From Cudoniella acicularis (lineage: Eukaryota > Ascomycota > Leotiomycetes > Helotiales > Helotiaceae): 63,261 bases of DNA. The first letter of the stretch is position 1. The number at the start of each line of letters is the position of its first letter. The stretch covers positions 1 to 63,261 of the forward strand of contig JAAMPI010000120.1 in assembly GCA_013054445.1 (NCBI GenBank). The letters run 5' to 3'. Positions 33,404-43,493 of the stretch are shown here, in pieces. Made by a program: the position numbers and the translations under genes. Below the pieces are notes generated by a model. That model had not been told where the DNA came from. It did not search any database and worked only from the letters and a program-made list of their open reading frames with translations.

Positions 33404-34588
33404 TGGATGGGATGAATGCAAGAGCAAAAGCAAAACGCGTATACCAATATGAGCGGAAACTGGAGTTACGGTGAATATATAAGGTTTTACGATAGATAGA
33501 TAGATACCCTGAATTGAGAGTTGTTAAATCCTAGTGCTTCATAGTTCTCAGGCAACTGTGAAATCGTCTTCGCTTCATCAACCCACCACTCATAATACTC
33601 TGCCTTCTACAATTCCGTTACTCGTCCACTGCTCCAATTCCATTTTGCGATACGCAGTCTACAATTCACAGAAATAATTATTTATTTTCATTATAAACTG
33701 GATTTTAGGGGTTGCTCTTATATTCTTTCCGCCCTGCAAGTAAAATACCAAACATCATTATTTGCTCAAATTCCTGAAAATACAGAAGGCCCACGATAAA
33801 TTAATCTTCAAAAATGATAATACGAAACTAACACAAGAACTCAAAATAGTAACTGTGTAAAATAAGGAGCGTTTTCGGTGGCTTGAAGTCTAGGATATTT
33901 TGAAGTGTTTGAGTGGTGAGACCGATTCTGGGAGACAGGCCTCATCCCAACAATTTGCCAACAACGAATATCGAGAGCAGAATATACCAAAATCTATAAT
34001 GACGATATCAAGTCTCTATTTATTACTAATATCACTTCGAAATCGACCCGAATTTAGTGATCGATTTTAGTTTTTGAAGTGTTGTGGTTGAATTTTCCTT
34101 AGCGCTGTCCCGGGATAACACCACAACGCTAACAGTTATTAAAAGGCCTCCATCTGCACCAGGGTTTCAGTCAAGAGCTAAATGACTAGTGCGAAAATTG
34201 TGATATGGTAGCGTCAGCATCGGATGTCTCGCTACCAGGATAGGGGAGAGATTGGGTAGGGTTGGAGCTTCTCCAGGGCTTGAAGCACACGATCCCCCTT
34301 GAAATTCAAACAATTATTGCTATTTTGAAGTATGTATTGATTGTGACTCTCCGACTTTATTATTACATCTCCAACCATCTCTATTCATATATTTCTACAT
34401 CTAAAATGTGTGTTGATACAATTATTGCCATAGTGATCAAGGGTTCGTACCCAAGAGTTTCCCCCGAATAATTGGGATCAAGACTGGGCTCCAATACCAC
34501 AAAAATGCTGACTATGCCGTAAATTTCAACAAATTTTTCCTTGAGAATTGACTATGATCGCCATTATCAAAATAATCCCAAGCGCGCA
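33404..34588. other. AT-rich intergenic region with GATA repeat
   Basis: (GATA)4 at 33491-33506. Contains the second copy of the dispersed 23-mer (33895-33917) and a related fragment near 34071 with an inverted GTTGTGG/CCACAAC pair (34081-34125), suggesting mobile-element debris. The 34262-34471 frame is AT-driven and unsupported. Confidence 0.4.
33895..33917. repeat. Dispersed 23-mer, copy 2
   Basis: Pairs with 22121-22143, 22 of 23 bases identical, 11.8 kb away. Confidence 0.45.
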
Positions 34589-35667
34589 CTATCCTGTCTC
34601 GTATATCTCCACGAACTCGCCTATGCGATTTTCTGCGTATCCCCCTCGTGCTCCCCCTTTTATCCTCGTTCTCTGGTCTCGCGGCACTGCTCCCGGGCTT
34701 CCAAGGGTAGGTTGACGACCAATGTTCCGTTGAGGATTTACTCCTCCTTTCCGCCTTTCTCCCCACCAATGATAATTATCGAGCATCACATACAAATGCG
34801 GCCCATATTGCATCTGCATATCCCTGTGCCCCGCTCTCCTCGCTCTCATCACCGCATTCTGAGGGTCAAAAATAGCCAGTTGATAAGTACCCCTAGTCCA
34901 TATATTCAGCACATTTTGCAGCTCGCCTCGTCGCAAGAACAGGGTCGCGACGCCCATATATTTGATTGAAAAGAAATAGTAAGTTTTCCGGGGAAGCGGC
35001 GGCGAAAGGCGAATCGGGGTATTGGGCTTTGAAGGAATCGATTACGGCGATTATACCGGAGGCTTGTGATCGACGGTCAACGGTGGAGTTGTTGGGTATG
35101 CCTGTTCATTGATTCATGTTAAAGTCTTTGACAAAGGAGATTTCGTCTTCTTGCATAGCTTCTGGGGCGAAGGATCCGGGGGGTATTGGTAGTCTGGCTA
35201 AAATGCGTGGATTTGTGGGTGTAGCTGGAGGAGGCTGTGATGGATTAGTTTTAAGTGAGGAAGGAACGATTAAATATCAACCATACAGTTTTCTGTTTGC
35301 TACTTCCCGGTTGAACTCCAGTGCCTCCTTCTTCGAGTCCTCTCTTTTCATGCTCTTCTACATCTAACTACGTCTGACCAAGTTGTATCTGGATGATTTG
35401 ATCATCTGGAAGCTCTTCCCCTTCCCTTGCTTGATCTTCCTCAGGAATTGATGGTGCGCTGTGCGGCCAAGATGGTGTTCTGCCGCCTGGCCCTGTTGAG
35501 GGTGGGTTAAAGCGTGGAAGAGGTGCTTGGGAATTAGAACGACCATTCCGCCTCATTTCTCGAAGATACCGCCTGAATCGTGATCGAAGGTTCATAGGGT
35601 ATATTTCGGTCTCACTATCTTCTCCAGAGCATCCCCTAATCTTAACCTTTTCCCCTCTTCTATTCAT
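34589..35667 (-). pseudogene. Decayed unknown gene
   Basis: Coding-like sequence runs through several frames. From 35667 a 99-codon frame (RSRFRRYLREMRRNGRSNSQ) ends in TAG at 35368. From 35350 a second frame reads KREDSKKEALEFNREVANR, broken by TGA at 35277-35279, continues SLKTNPSQPPPATPTNPRIL and EDEISFVKDFNMNQ, is broken by TGA at 35106-35108, and continues STVDRRSQASGIIAVIDSFK with SPFA-ASPENLLFLF. A further shift near 34970 leads into an intact 122-codon frame (RRGELQNVLNIWTRGTYQLA, GPHLYVMLDNYHWWGERRK). The order and composition suggest one gene with at least two TGA and one or two shifts. The family is not recognised. Some breaks could be introns I failed to resolve. Confidence 0.45.
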
Positions 35668-36222
35668 ATTCTCTCAATACTCAAATCCTCCACATTTACT
35701 ATCACCAGTCTATTGCGCGACGTATTTTAACAAAATGGATCCGCGGATCGTATAATATGAGAGTCTAATTACAGAGGAAATGCGTATCCTGTAAGTATCG
35801 GCGGAATTTTTCTTCCTTAGAAGAGTGTGCAAGGGAGGTGGAACGCTTGTGAGAGGAACAAAAGTAAAGAAGTCTTTGTTCAAACTTGTATACTGAAAGC
35901 AGGCCCTCGAAGGGAATAATGTTCAATGAAAGCGTTCTTTGTTGTGGCGAGTCTCAATGCACTGAATTATCAGTCACTTGTGATTTGGAAAGGTGTATGA
36001 GATCGTAAGAAGGCTTCAATATCATTATTCCTTGCCAAATGGGGTATATGCCGGACAAATATGAACCTATAAGAACACCACCTCGCTCCAACACCTGACA
36101 TGCATCTATAACTCCTCTCCCTCTTCGCCATTATCTTGGAAGGCAGTCGTCTCCTGTGGTGGTACTTCATACGCTATTCTGTTGTTGTCATTGCAATGGT
36201 CGTATTCCTGAATTTTTGAAGC
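35668..36222. other. Intergenic, no supported gene
   Basis: About 550 bp upstream of the decayed gene and downstream of the amidoligase. A 66-codon frame at 35970-36170 has no recognisable content. Confidence 0.5.
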
Positions 36223-37628
36223 TCAGAATCCAATGGCTTCGTCGCTGAGTTCTATATCCTGCATCAACTGGTACAGAACATTGTTTTCAGCCCGTAAATC
36301 GTTCCAGCTCTTGACGAGGAATCTTGCTGGGATTTTGAGGTAGAACTCTGCAAGCTTGACCAGTCCAACGCAAAAGTCCACCCACTTCAACAGGTTAGCT
36401 CTATTTCTTCCAGAGGAGGAGGAAAGAGGGGAGCCGAGAAGAGGGGGCTTCCCCCAGCCACTTCAGTAGGGAGTCAAGGTAAGGGAAAAAGAGATAAGTT
36501 ACTTACATGATTGACCTCTTCTGCCGAGGTGGTACCACGAGCTTGGCGGAATTCAATTGCCTCAGCGTAACCTTCTCCTTGTGTCAAATAGACAAAGTTG
36601 ATGAGGCAATATTGATTGCCATTAGGGTTGTGTTGAGGTGCGGGCCAGCACATTTTTTGAGAGAGTGCCGTCTTTTTCTTGATAAGCCTTATGCGTTGGT
36701 GAATTTGTTGGACAGTGACGTTCTTTTGGAGGGCGTTGGTAGAGCAGTCGGCCTTCAAGTAATCGTCAGACTCCTTGCCAAAGTTAGGATCATTGCCAAG
36801 TTGGAAATAGAGACGGTTGCTGTCGATCTGGCGTTTTGCGCTTGCGTGACCGGGTCGTCGGGAGCGTGGGTGTAGGCGGCTGAGTTCTTCTTCGCAGAGG
36901 AGCAGTAAGACTGCGAGTTCTTTTAGGACCTTAATGTCCTTGGGAGCTTCCACGTGAACATGTAATCCGCATTGGTTGGTGATGAAGGGACCGTGCTTGT
37001 AGTTATCGGTGCCAACAGCGGCGTTGAGAATTTTGCTGATCTCGTCTCTCTTGGATGGAAGTCCGGTGTAAAGAATTGGTGAGACTAATTCGAGACCATA
37101 GGAATCCCACTCGGAGGGGTTGGCGACTCGTTTGGGGAGCCATTTGGGGAGATTGTCTAATCCAAGTCCACAGACGCTGTGATCAACGGGAACGAGCCAT
37201 TTGATGTAGTACTCCATGTCTTTCTGGCATTTTTTGGTGGCATAGAGAGTGCCGGATATCTTTGTTGGGATCTCGGAGAATCGGGACTCGATTTTTCGTT
37301 TGACGATTGCTTGCGGTTCCGCGTCGTAGGCGTCGAGTTTGGTGCTGTTGCCTTTTTGGACACCCCAGGAATTATAGATGAGATTTGGGAATTCGCTTGG
37401 CTTAAATTTGGAGAACTCGGGATATTGCTCTCTCTGGAAGTAGCTGAGGTTTTTCGAAAGGGTATTTGGGATGCCGTTGGTCTGGCCAAGATCCAGCTCG
37501 CCCTCATGGAACGCAAACACGAACTCTAACTCCACACCGTAGTTGACAGGATCTTTATTGATAGATATCGTACTCAAACACCGAGCTCTTAGAGCAGCAA
37601 TAAGAGGGGTGAGAATTTCGATAGCCAT
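36223..37628 (-). CDS. Putative amidoligase (Amidoligase_2 family)
   Basis: Two exons, 37628-36507 and 36384-36223, join across a 122-bp intron (branch CTAAC near its end) to 427 aa. The frame stays open upstream of MAIEILTPLI, but that region is low complexity. Motifs match the amidoligase/glutamine-synthetase-like fold: YGVELEFVFAF at residues 30-40, YGLELVSPIL at 177-186, NQCGLHVHVE at 218-227 and AIEFRQARGT at 357-366. The ExE, HVHVE and Arg clusters are the expected metal and ATP ligands. Such enzymes form amide bonds between a carboxylate and an amine, often on peptides; in fungi the substrate is unknown. No peptide precursor or biosynthetic partner is evident next door, so this is probably a stand-alone accessory enzyme. 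Length fits fungal members. Confidence 0.8.
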
Positions 37629-38504
37629 TGTGAGAAGACTGTATGATGACGATAAAAAGGTAAAAGGGCGTGTCCAATATCGATAGAAATAGAAGGTACC
37701 GGTAGTTGGTGAATCAAAGACTGATAGCGATAGATGAGCAATAGTGTGTCCAGTGTGTAGCGAGCGTGATTGTGAGCTTTGGAAGCCTTGAAAGCTGGCG
37801 TTGGTGGTTGACTGGCAATTGATTGTTGCAGAAAGAAATTGAATGAATGTCGATGAAGAAAAAAGAGAAAAGAAAAAGAGCAGCAAGGTGCGAATTCTGA
37901 ATTTTATAACCAGTAGTGTCTGCTAGTTGACACAATGATGTAAATAGGTAATACCAGCAAAAATCAATTGTAGAATTCTTTCACTAGTACACTAATACCA
38001 AAGCGGCTATTTAACACTGGTACCTTGCTGCCAACAAAGACTTCAATTCCAAGCTATGGGTTGATGTAGCCGCTAAAAAGAATTATTACGGCATAAATGG
38101 TGTGCAGAATACCCAAGCGAGGTTTTTGGTGCGAGCCTTTGCCGAAATAGGGGGGTTAACGGAATTTTAAACCGTAAATATGTGATAAGTGTTCTTCTAC
38201 ACTGGTAGAATTGCTAGAACTTTCTATGTAACTAATAAAGGCCAGGCCAACACTCACGAGGTTTGTGGCTCACTGACTTGGGTTGATGAAAATTACTATA
38301 AGTTGGGAATCAGGAAGTTACTCACGTGCTTTCGTGAGATTATATTTCGCGTTGCGGGGTCACCGCGCACGCGTCTCCTCTGTCCGAGGGTGGAGATCAT
38401 CATTCAATCGCACACCGCTTCTCCATTCATCATTTTGATCCTAGAGGAATTAATCCTGGAGTCGGAGCACTGTAATTGATTATAAATAGCATACTCCATC
38501 CACC
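37629..38504. other. Divergent intergenic region
   Basis: Upstream of the amidoligase and of the MYND pseudogene. A TATAAAT-like stretch lies at 38480, 25 bp before the latter's ATG. No gene is supported. Confidence 0.45.
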
Positions 38505-39536
38505 ATGACTCATCGAGAAGTTGTGCGAGTTGGTCTCGCGGACATGGATCGTATAAGGGCCGCCGGTACCGAGAACTCTATCTTCGACCAGCCAAAGTGT
38601 GGATTATGCAATATTATTCAGACGGAAGAGCGAAAGCTGTTGCAGTGCGGACGTTGCAAGCAGACCAAGTATTGCAGTAAGTATATTTCCATCAGCGATA
38701 TTAATCCGCAGCAGAATTGACTAAAAACCGGGCAAGTCATGCCAAGAAGAGGATTGGGAAACTCACAAGGAAGGCTGCAAGGCCCAGAACTATGTCCTGA
38801 GAATCAACCTGCTCCCCGACGACATCCAGAACCCTTCCATCTGACGAACGCTTTCGTGCCCTGTCAATTCTACCTTCCATCAACTACACAAAGCACTCCA
38901 AATCGCATTCGGTTCGGCCAGTACCCATACGTATGATTTCAAGATCAAAGACCCGAATGCCGAACCTGAGCCCGAGTTCAACCTCATGAGTTATATCTCC
39001 AGAAAGGCTGCACAGGACGCGGCACGGTTCAGTGGGGGCCAGTTCCAGATGCTGGACCCCGTCAGAACTTCCTTCGAATCGATGAGGACGACCCGTTCGG
39101 CCCCGGCGGCTTTGGATCTAGCTAGGGCGTTGGCTTTATGCATAATCGCGATTGAGTCCACAACCAGACTCCAGAAATTGATAACCAAAAGATCAAGTTG
39201 AGCAAGGTGCTTGATAATAAGAAGTACGAGGAAGCGGGTATCGAATATGGGTATGATTTTGGCGACCATTGGGCTCATCAGATCAAAGTCATTGGTAGAT
39301 CAAATGCTACCGGAAGATTTCAATGCTTAGATGGTGAAAGTCATGGCTTTGCTGAAGACGTCGGTGGCGTCAAAGGCTGGCTGAAACTGAGAGAAGCATA
39401 TAAGACGACAACCCCAAACAAGGAGCAGAAAGAGAAGAGGAAGTGGTTCGAAAATGTTGCGAGTAACGGAGATCCTAAAGGTCTTGGGAATGGTCGTGAC
39501 AGACTTTGGGATAAAGCTTCGATTAACAGAAGCTAG
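38505..39536 (+). pseudogene. MYND finger + plasmid pRiA4b ORF-3-like protein, multiply broken
   Basis: The first exon has a MYND-type zinc finger start, CGLCNIIQTEERKLLQCGRC and KQTKYCS, completed after an intron by SCQEEDWETHKEGC. The splice does not keep frame with the visible GTAAGT donor (one base off). Downstream is a pRiA4b ORF-3-like region: NSTFHQLHKALQIAFG, STHTYDFKIKD, 'YEEAGIEYGYDFGDHW' and a C-terminal GGVKGWLKLREAYKTTTPNK. Breaks seen: TGA at 38842-38844 where the family has Trp (NPSI*RTLS), a frame shift near 39070 to RIDEDDPFGPGGFGS, TAG at 39123-39125 and TGA at 39153-39155 (HNRD*VHNQTP, Arg expected). The MYND plus pRiA4b-ORF3 combination is known in filamentous fungi; its function is not. 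The last 110 codons are intact. Confidence 0.75.
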
Positions 39537-39819
39537 GCATCTGAAAGTTGACAGGCGCTGTCTCGGTTTGGAAAATTGCGTGAAGTAGAGGAGAATATGA
39601 GATATATCTGTGAATTGAATTTGAACGACAGATGTGTCTTGAGTATTCTAGACACAAATTGTGATATATGAAGATCGGGAAAGGTGCTGTAGACAGGAAC
39701 TTACACTTCTCTCAAATAAGTTCATAAAATCGCAGTATCGTGTTCGTGAGACATAATTCATGATTGATAATTGAGTACTTGGTAATCGATCAACCAGTAG
39801 CTCCAAACATAACTCGGAA
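39537..39819. other. Convergent intergenic region
   Basis: Short 3'-to-3' gap; nothing is seen. Confidence 0.4.
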
Positions 39820-40835
39820 TTATTCATCTTCGTCCTCTTCATCGTCCTCCTCATCATCTTCATCATCTTCCTCGGGAATAGCCTCTTCTTCTTCAACCTG
39901 CTTGATCTCCTCCGCCGAAGCTATCGAAAGGGATGAACCTCGATGTGTCAAAATAGGTGGATTGACGTCGACTGGTTTCCAAGCCGTAGAGTTTGGAGAT
40001 TGTAGGGATTCAAGCACATCAATCGAATGTCGAGGCGTGGCGGGTCTACCGCGCGATTCAGGTGCTTTCCTCCACGCCGTCGAAGTCGGAGATTGTATTG
40101 ATGAAGCTGTGTCTATCGTGTGTTTTCCTGTCGGGGACGCTGGCGCTGCAGCGGAAACCGCGATTGGGGCTAGCACTGCCTTCTCTTTCTCTGCCTTGAC
40201 GGGTTCTGCCTGTCCAACTCCAGCAAATGTCTCGGGGACCTTCTTCTTGATGTCTTTAGCTTTCTGCGCAGCCTCCTGTCCTACTTGTCGTAGCGCTAGT
40301 GAAATGGTATTTGGTGCGTTGGCTGTGGGTGACTTTGGTGTTTCGGCAGCTTGCGAGGATTCGGCGAGAGGTTCAGGCTTCTTGTTCTCTTGAAGTACGG
40401 ACGTTTTCGCGGGAGTATTTGAAGGAGTCGGAACGGTAGATTTCACAGGAGTTCCTGGGTTTGGGACGATGGTAACATGTTGCTTAAGTTCGCCATACTC
40501 GTTCCATTCTTCGATTTCTACTAAATCCTGTCCATGGTCAATCAACTGCCGCTTGTTTGAGTGATTTTACATACTCCAAGCACTGTTCCCATTTGCACGA
40601 GTCCAGGTATCTTCCTCACACGACCAGTCTCATCCTTTCCTGCTCTCCTACCCCATATCATACGAGCTTTCTCATCGGTCGCGATATCCAGAGCCTTGAA
40701 CGGGATTCTGTTTGCTTTCAAGATGGTCTCGAGTCTTGAAGTAGCGGTGACGATGTGCGATGAACCAGACGTCAAAGACGTATAAAGGTAGAGAGCTGGG
40801 TCGGAAGAGTACGATTTGGGTGCGGAGTCAGTCAT
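39820..40835 (-). CDS. SH3BGR/glutaredoxin-like protein with acidic tail (322 aa)
   Basis: Exons 40835-40575 and 40527-39820 join across a 47-bp intron to 322 aa. The N-terminal 110 residues have the thioredoxin-like SH3BGR fold: ALYLYTSLTSGSSHIVTATS, RLETILKANRIPFKALDIAT, then GRRAGKDETGR and KIPGLVQMGTVLGDLVEIEE. The family keeps the fold but lacks the CxxC redox pair, as here, so it is likely an adaptor rather than a reductase. The rest is Pro/Thr/Ala-rich, contains two related STAWRKAPESRG / STAWKPVDVN repeats, and ends in a run of Asp/Glu. The start MTDSAPKSYSS is preferred over an in-frame upstream ATG because it follows a 5' region rich in A/C and fits the fold. Shares a 330-bp divergent promoter with the 2-hydroxyacyl-CoA lyase gene. 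Confidence 0.8.
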
Positions 40836-41165
40836 TTTGCGATGTGTGTTGTTGCTGTGGTGGAGTGGTCTACTGTAAAAGAAGCAATGTGAGGTCAAGT
40901 CAACCTCGTTTCACAATTGCGTGAATGTGCCATGGCCATCAGCACAAAGATTATTCACAAAGAGTTTTGGAAAGATTAACAGACCATCCGACAGGCATGC
41001 GATACAATTGGAACACGTCTACAAGCAAGTCTGGCTAATTCGTTGGTGTCTGCGCCCTGCATTATTTTCGGCGCTTATCAGTTGTACCAATTGCTTCTGT
41101 GAGGTCATGCTGATGTAGCCTCGGTGATCCTAGTACTCCTTTTTTCTGCTGTACAGCTCCCCGCC
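40836..41165. promoter_or_regulatory. Divergent promoter between SH3BGR-like and 2-hydroxyacyl-CoA lyase genes
   Basis: A 330-bp shared upstream region. A pyrimidine tract (CTCCTTTTTTCTGC) and CCGCCATGGCT context precede the lyase ATG, typical of fungal starts. No specific operator can be named. Confidence 0.5.
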
Positions 41166-43001
41166 ATGGCTCCACCCACAGGAGCAGCATTAATTGCCCG
41201 CGCTCTTCATGAGCTTGGAATCAGGGTCATATTTGGGCTTGTCGGAATACCGGTCGTTCAAATTGCTGAAGAAGCAATCGCCCTCGGCATCCGGTTCATC
41301 GCCTTCAGGAACGAGCAAGCTGCCAGCTATGCCGCGACAGCTTATGGCTATCTTACAGGCAAGCCAGGAGTCTGCCTGGTAGTGGGGGGACCAGGAGTGC
41401 TTCATGCTATGGCTGGAATTGGCAATTCATCGGGCAATGCGTTTCCTCTCCTGCTCTTAGCTGGCTCCAGCGAAACTCATTTGGTTACGAAAGGCGCTTT
41501 TCAAGAAATGGACGCGGTATCCCTCCTTACACCCCACACGAAGATTGCAATCCGAAGCGGCCTCGATTCGATACCTCAAAGTCTTACGACTGCATACAGA
41601 ACATCGTGGTATGGAAGGGGTGGGCCTAGTTTTGTTGATTTGCCTGCAGATATTATCCAAGGAGAAGGGGAAGAGACAACTGCCTATATTGTACCATCTC
41701 CTCCCAAGGCTGGTTCAGACCCGGAAAAAATAAAGCTTGTTATACAGCTTCTCAAATCAGCGAAAGCTCCGCTTGTGATTGTGGGGAAGGGGGCAGCTTA
41801 TGCGCAGGCTGAATCTGTTATTCGAAGGTTGATTAATCAGACCAAGATTCCATTTTTACCAACTCCTATGGCAAAAGGAGTTCTTCCAGACTCTCATACT
41901 TCAAACACAGCTTCTGCAAGATCTACAGCACTGAAGGGAGCAGATGTTGTCTTGATCCTTGGTGCAAGACTGAATTGGATACTTCATTTTGGGGAAGAGC
42001 CGAAATGGAATTCGGGAGTTAAAATTATTCAAGTTGATATTTCAGCAGAAGAGTTGGGTAAAAATAATGGCGATCCAGCTTTGGGTATCATTGGAGACAT
42101 TAACGTGGTCACCTCGCAAATAATCAACGCTCTCGAGGGATGGCAGTACAACACTTCTTCTTCTGAATATGTCAAAGCTCTCAAGGAGAGCGAGGCAAAG
42201 AATGAAGCCAAAGCAGCACAAGCTGCAAAAGTTGATAAGACCCCCATGACTTATGCAAGAACATTCAACGTGATAAAGGACACTCTCCACAAGCTGTCGC
42301 CACCAGAAGATGGTGGTATTGTTTACGTATCGGAGGGTGCAAATACCATGGATATTTCGCGCAGTGTCTTTCTAGTTGAGCATCCCCGGTTACGTCTTGA
42401 CGCAGGAACTTATGCTACAATGGGCGTGGGCTTGGGATATGCAATTGCTGCTCATTGTGCTTACAATTTGCCTTCTCCGGATGCGATTTCCGGGCCCAAG
42501 ATGTCTCGCAAGAAGATTGTCTGCCTGGAGGGAGACTCTGCTTTTGGCTTCTCACTGGCTGAAGTGGAGACAATGGCCAGATACGGAATGGATGTTTTGA
42601 TTTTCGTGGTAAATAATGGTGGGGTGTACCATGGAGACAGTGAAGATTCCGATGAATGGTTGGAAATGCAGCAAAATACCATCAAAGGGAAAGCGCAAGG
42701 AGGTCTTCGAAGCTCAAGTTTGGGATGGGAAGTTGGGTATGAGAAAGTTGCTGAGATGTGTGGAGGAAAAGGTTTCTTGGTGAGAACCCCTGAGGAGCTA
42801 GCAAAGGCTACGAAAGAGGGATTCAAAGCCAGTGTCCCGGTAGTGATCAATGTCATTATTGAGGCAGGGCAGGCACAGAAACTAGTAAGTTCTTCCAATT
42901 CTCAGATGATGCATGAAGTTTGAACCTGGTAGCTAATTCTCGAGAAGGAATTCGCGTGGCAGAACAATTCAAAGAAGACAAAGAAAGAAGCCAAGCTGTA
43001 A
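41166..43001 (+). CDS. Peroxisomal 2-hydroxyacyl-CoA lyase (ThDP enzyme)
   Basis: Exons 41166-42884 and 42948-43001 join to 590 aa. ThDP-enzyme features: catalytic Glu50 in FRNEQAASYAATAYGY, central domain (APLVIVGKGAAYAQAE, ADVVLILGARLNWILHFGE), and the cofactor motif GDSAFGFSLAEVE (456 on) through VVNNGG (about 482-486). The sequence fits the 2-hydroxyacyl-CoA lyase / oxalyl-CoA decarboxylase branch (HACL1, yeast Pxp1), which splits 2-hydroxyacyl-CoA to formyl-CoA and an aldehyde in alpha-oxidation. The short second exon ends ...KKEAKL, a peroxisomal PTS1 signal. If the 63-bp intron (branch GCTAAT) is kept, translation instead ends after KLVSSSNSQMMHEV without PTS1, so splicing could set location. 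Functionally it can follow the Mpo1-like enzyme at 28.4 kb in breakdown of 2-hydroxy fatty acids. Confidence 0.9.
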
Positions 43002-43493
43002 CAAACATCCACGATAGAATATAGAAATACCAGGGTCCATAACCCACGGCTGCTTGCACAGTTATGGTACCCAAGCGAGCCCAGACCAGACTTTGTATGA
43101 TGCATGCCATGAGATCAGCAATGAGTAAGAATGGCCTGAAATGCAAAAGAGAAGAATTCTATTGGGGAATTTTTTGTGAACGAGGGTTGATCTGAGACGG
43201 CGTAAGTTCGTGCAACCTCCCGATCTGAACCCCTTTACTTCACTCCTTCCAGGACATTTCTTCTTGCAGTATCTCAAGCTCGCCTCAACGTCAAAGCTAT
43301 TCTATACCACACTTCCAATACGCCCATTCCAAAGATCATATAATGGCCTCACATCCCATTCCACGCATCTCCTTTTAAATCTCTCTTCCAGGGCTTCCAC
43401 GGCAACAACATCATAGCTCCATTTCCCAAACACAAATCTATCACATCACTCCCACACATCCAGAACTCCACAGCCTCGTCACGAATACCAACA
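43002..43493. other. Intergenic, no supported gene
   Basis: A minus-strand frame (42856-43146) is hydrophobic but overlaps the lyase 3' end and is not supported. A CT/CA-rich leader precedes the next gene. Confidence 0.45.

Noticed and set aside
34512..34769. 85-codon minus-strand ORF
   Set aside because: It is a different frame of the better-supported 34589-34957 frame.
21111..39155. Reassignment of UGA to a sense codon
   Set aside because: Intact genes in the window (rpb7, SDR, transporter, PP2C) use TGG for Trp and several end naturally at TGA, so a variant code is not supported.
42856..43146. Minus-strand 96-codon hydrophobic ORF
   Set aside because: Overlaps the lyase 3' exon antisense, with no independent support.
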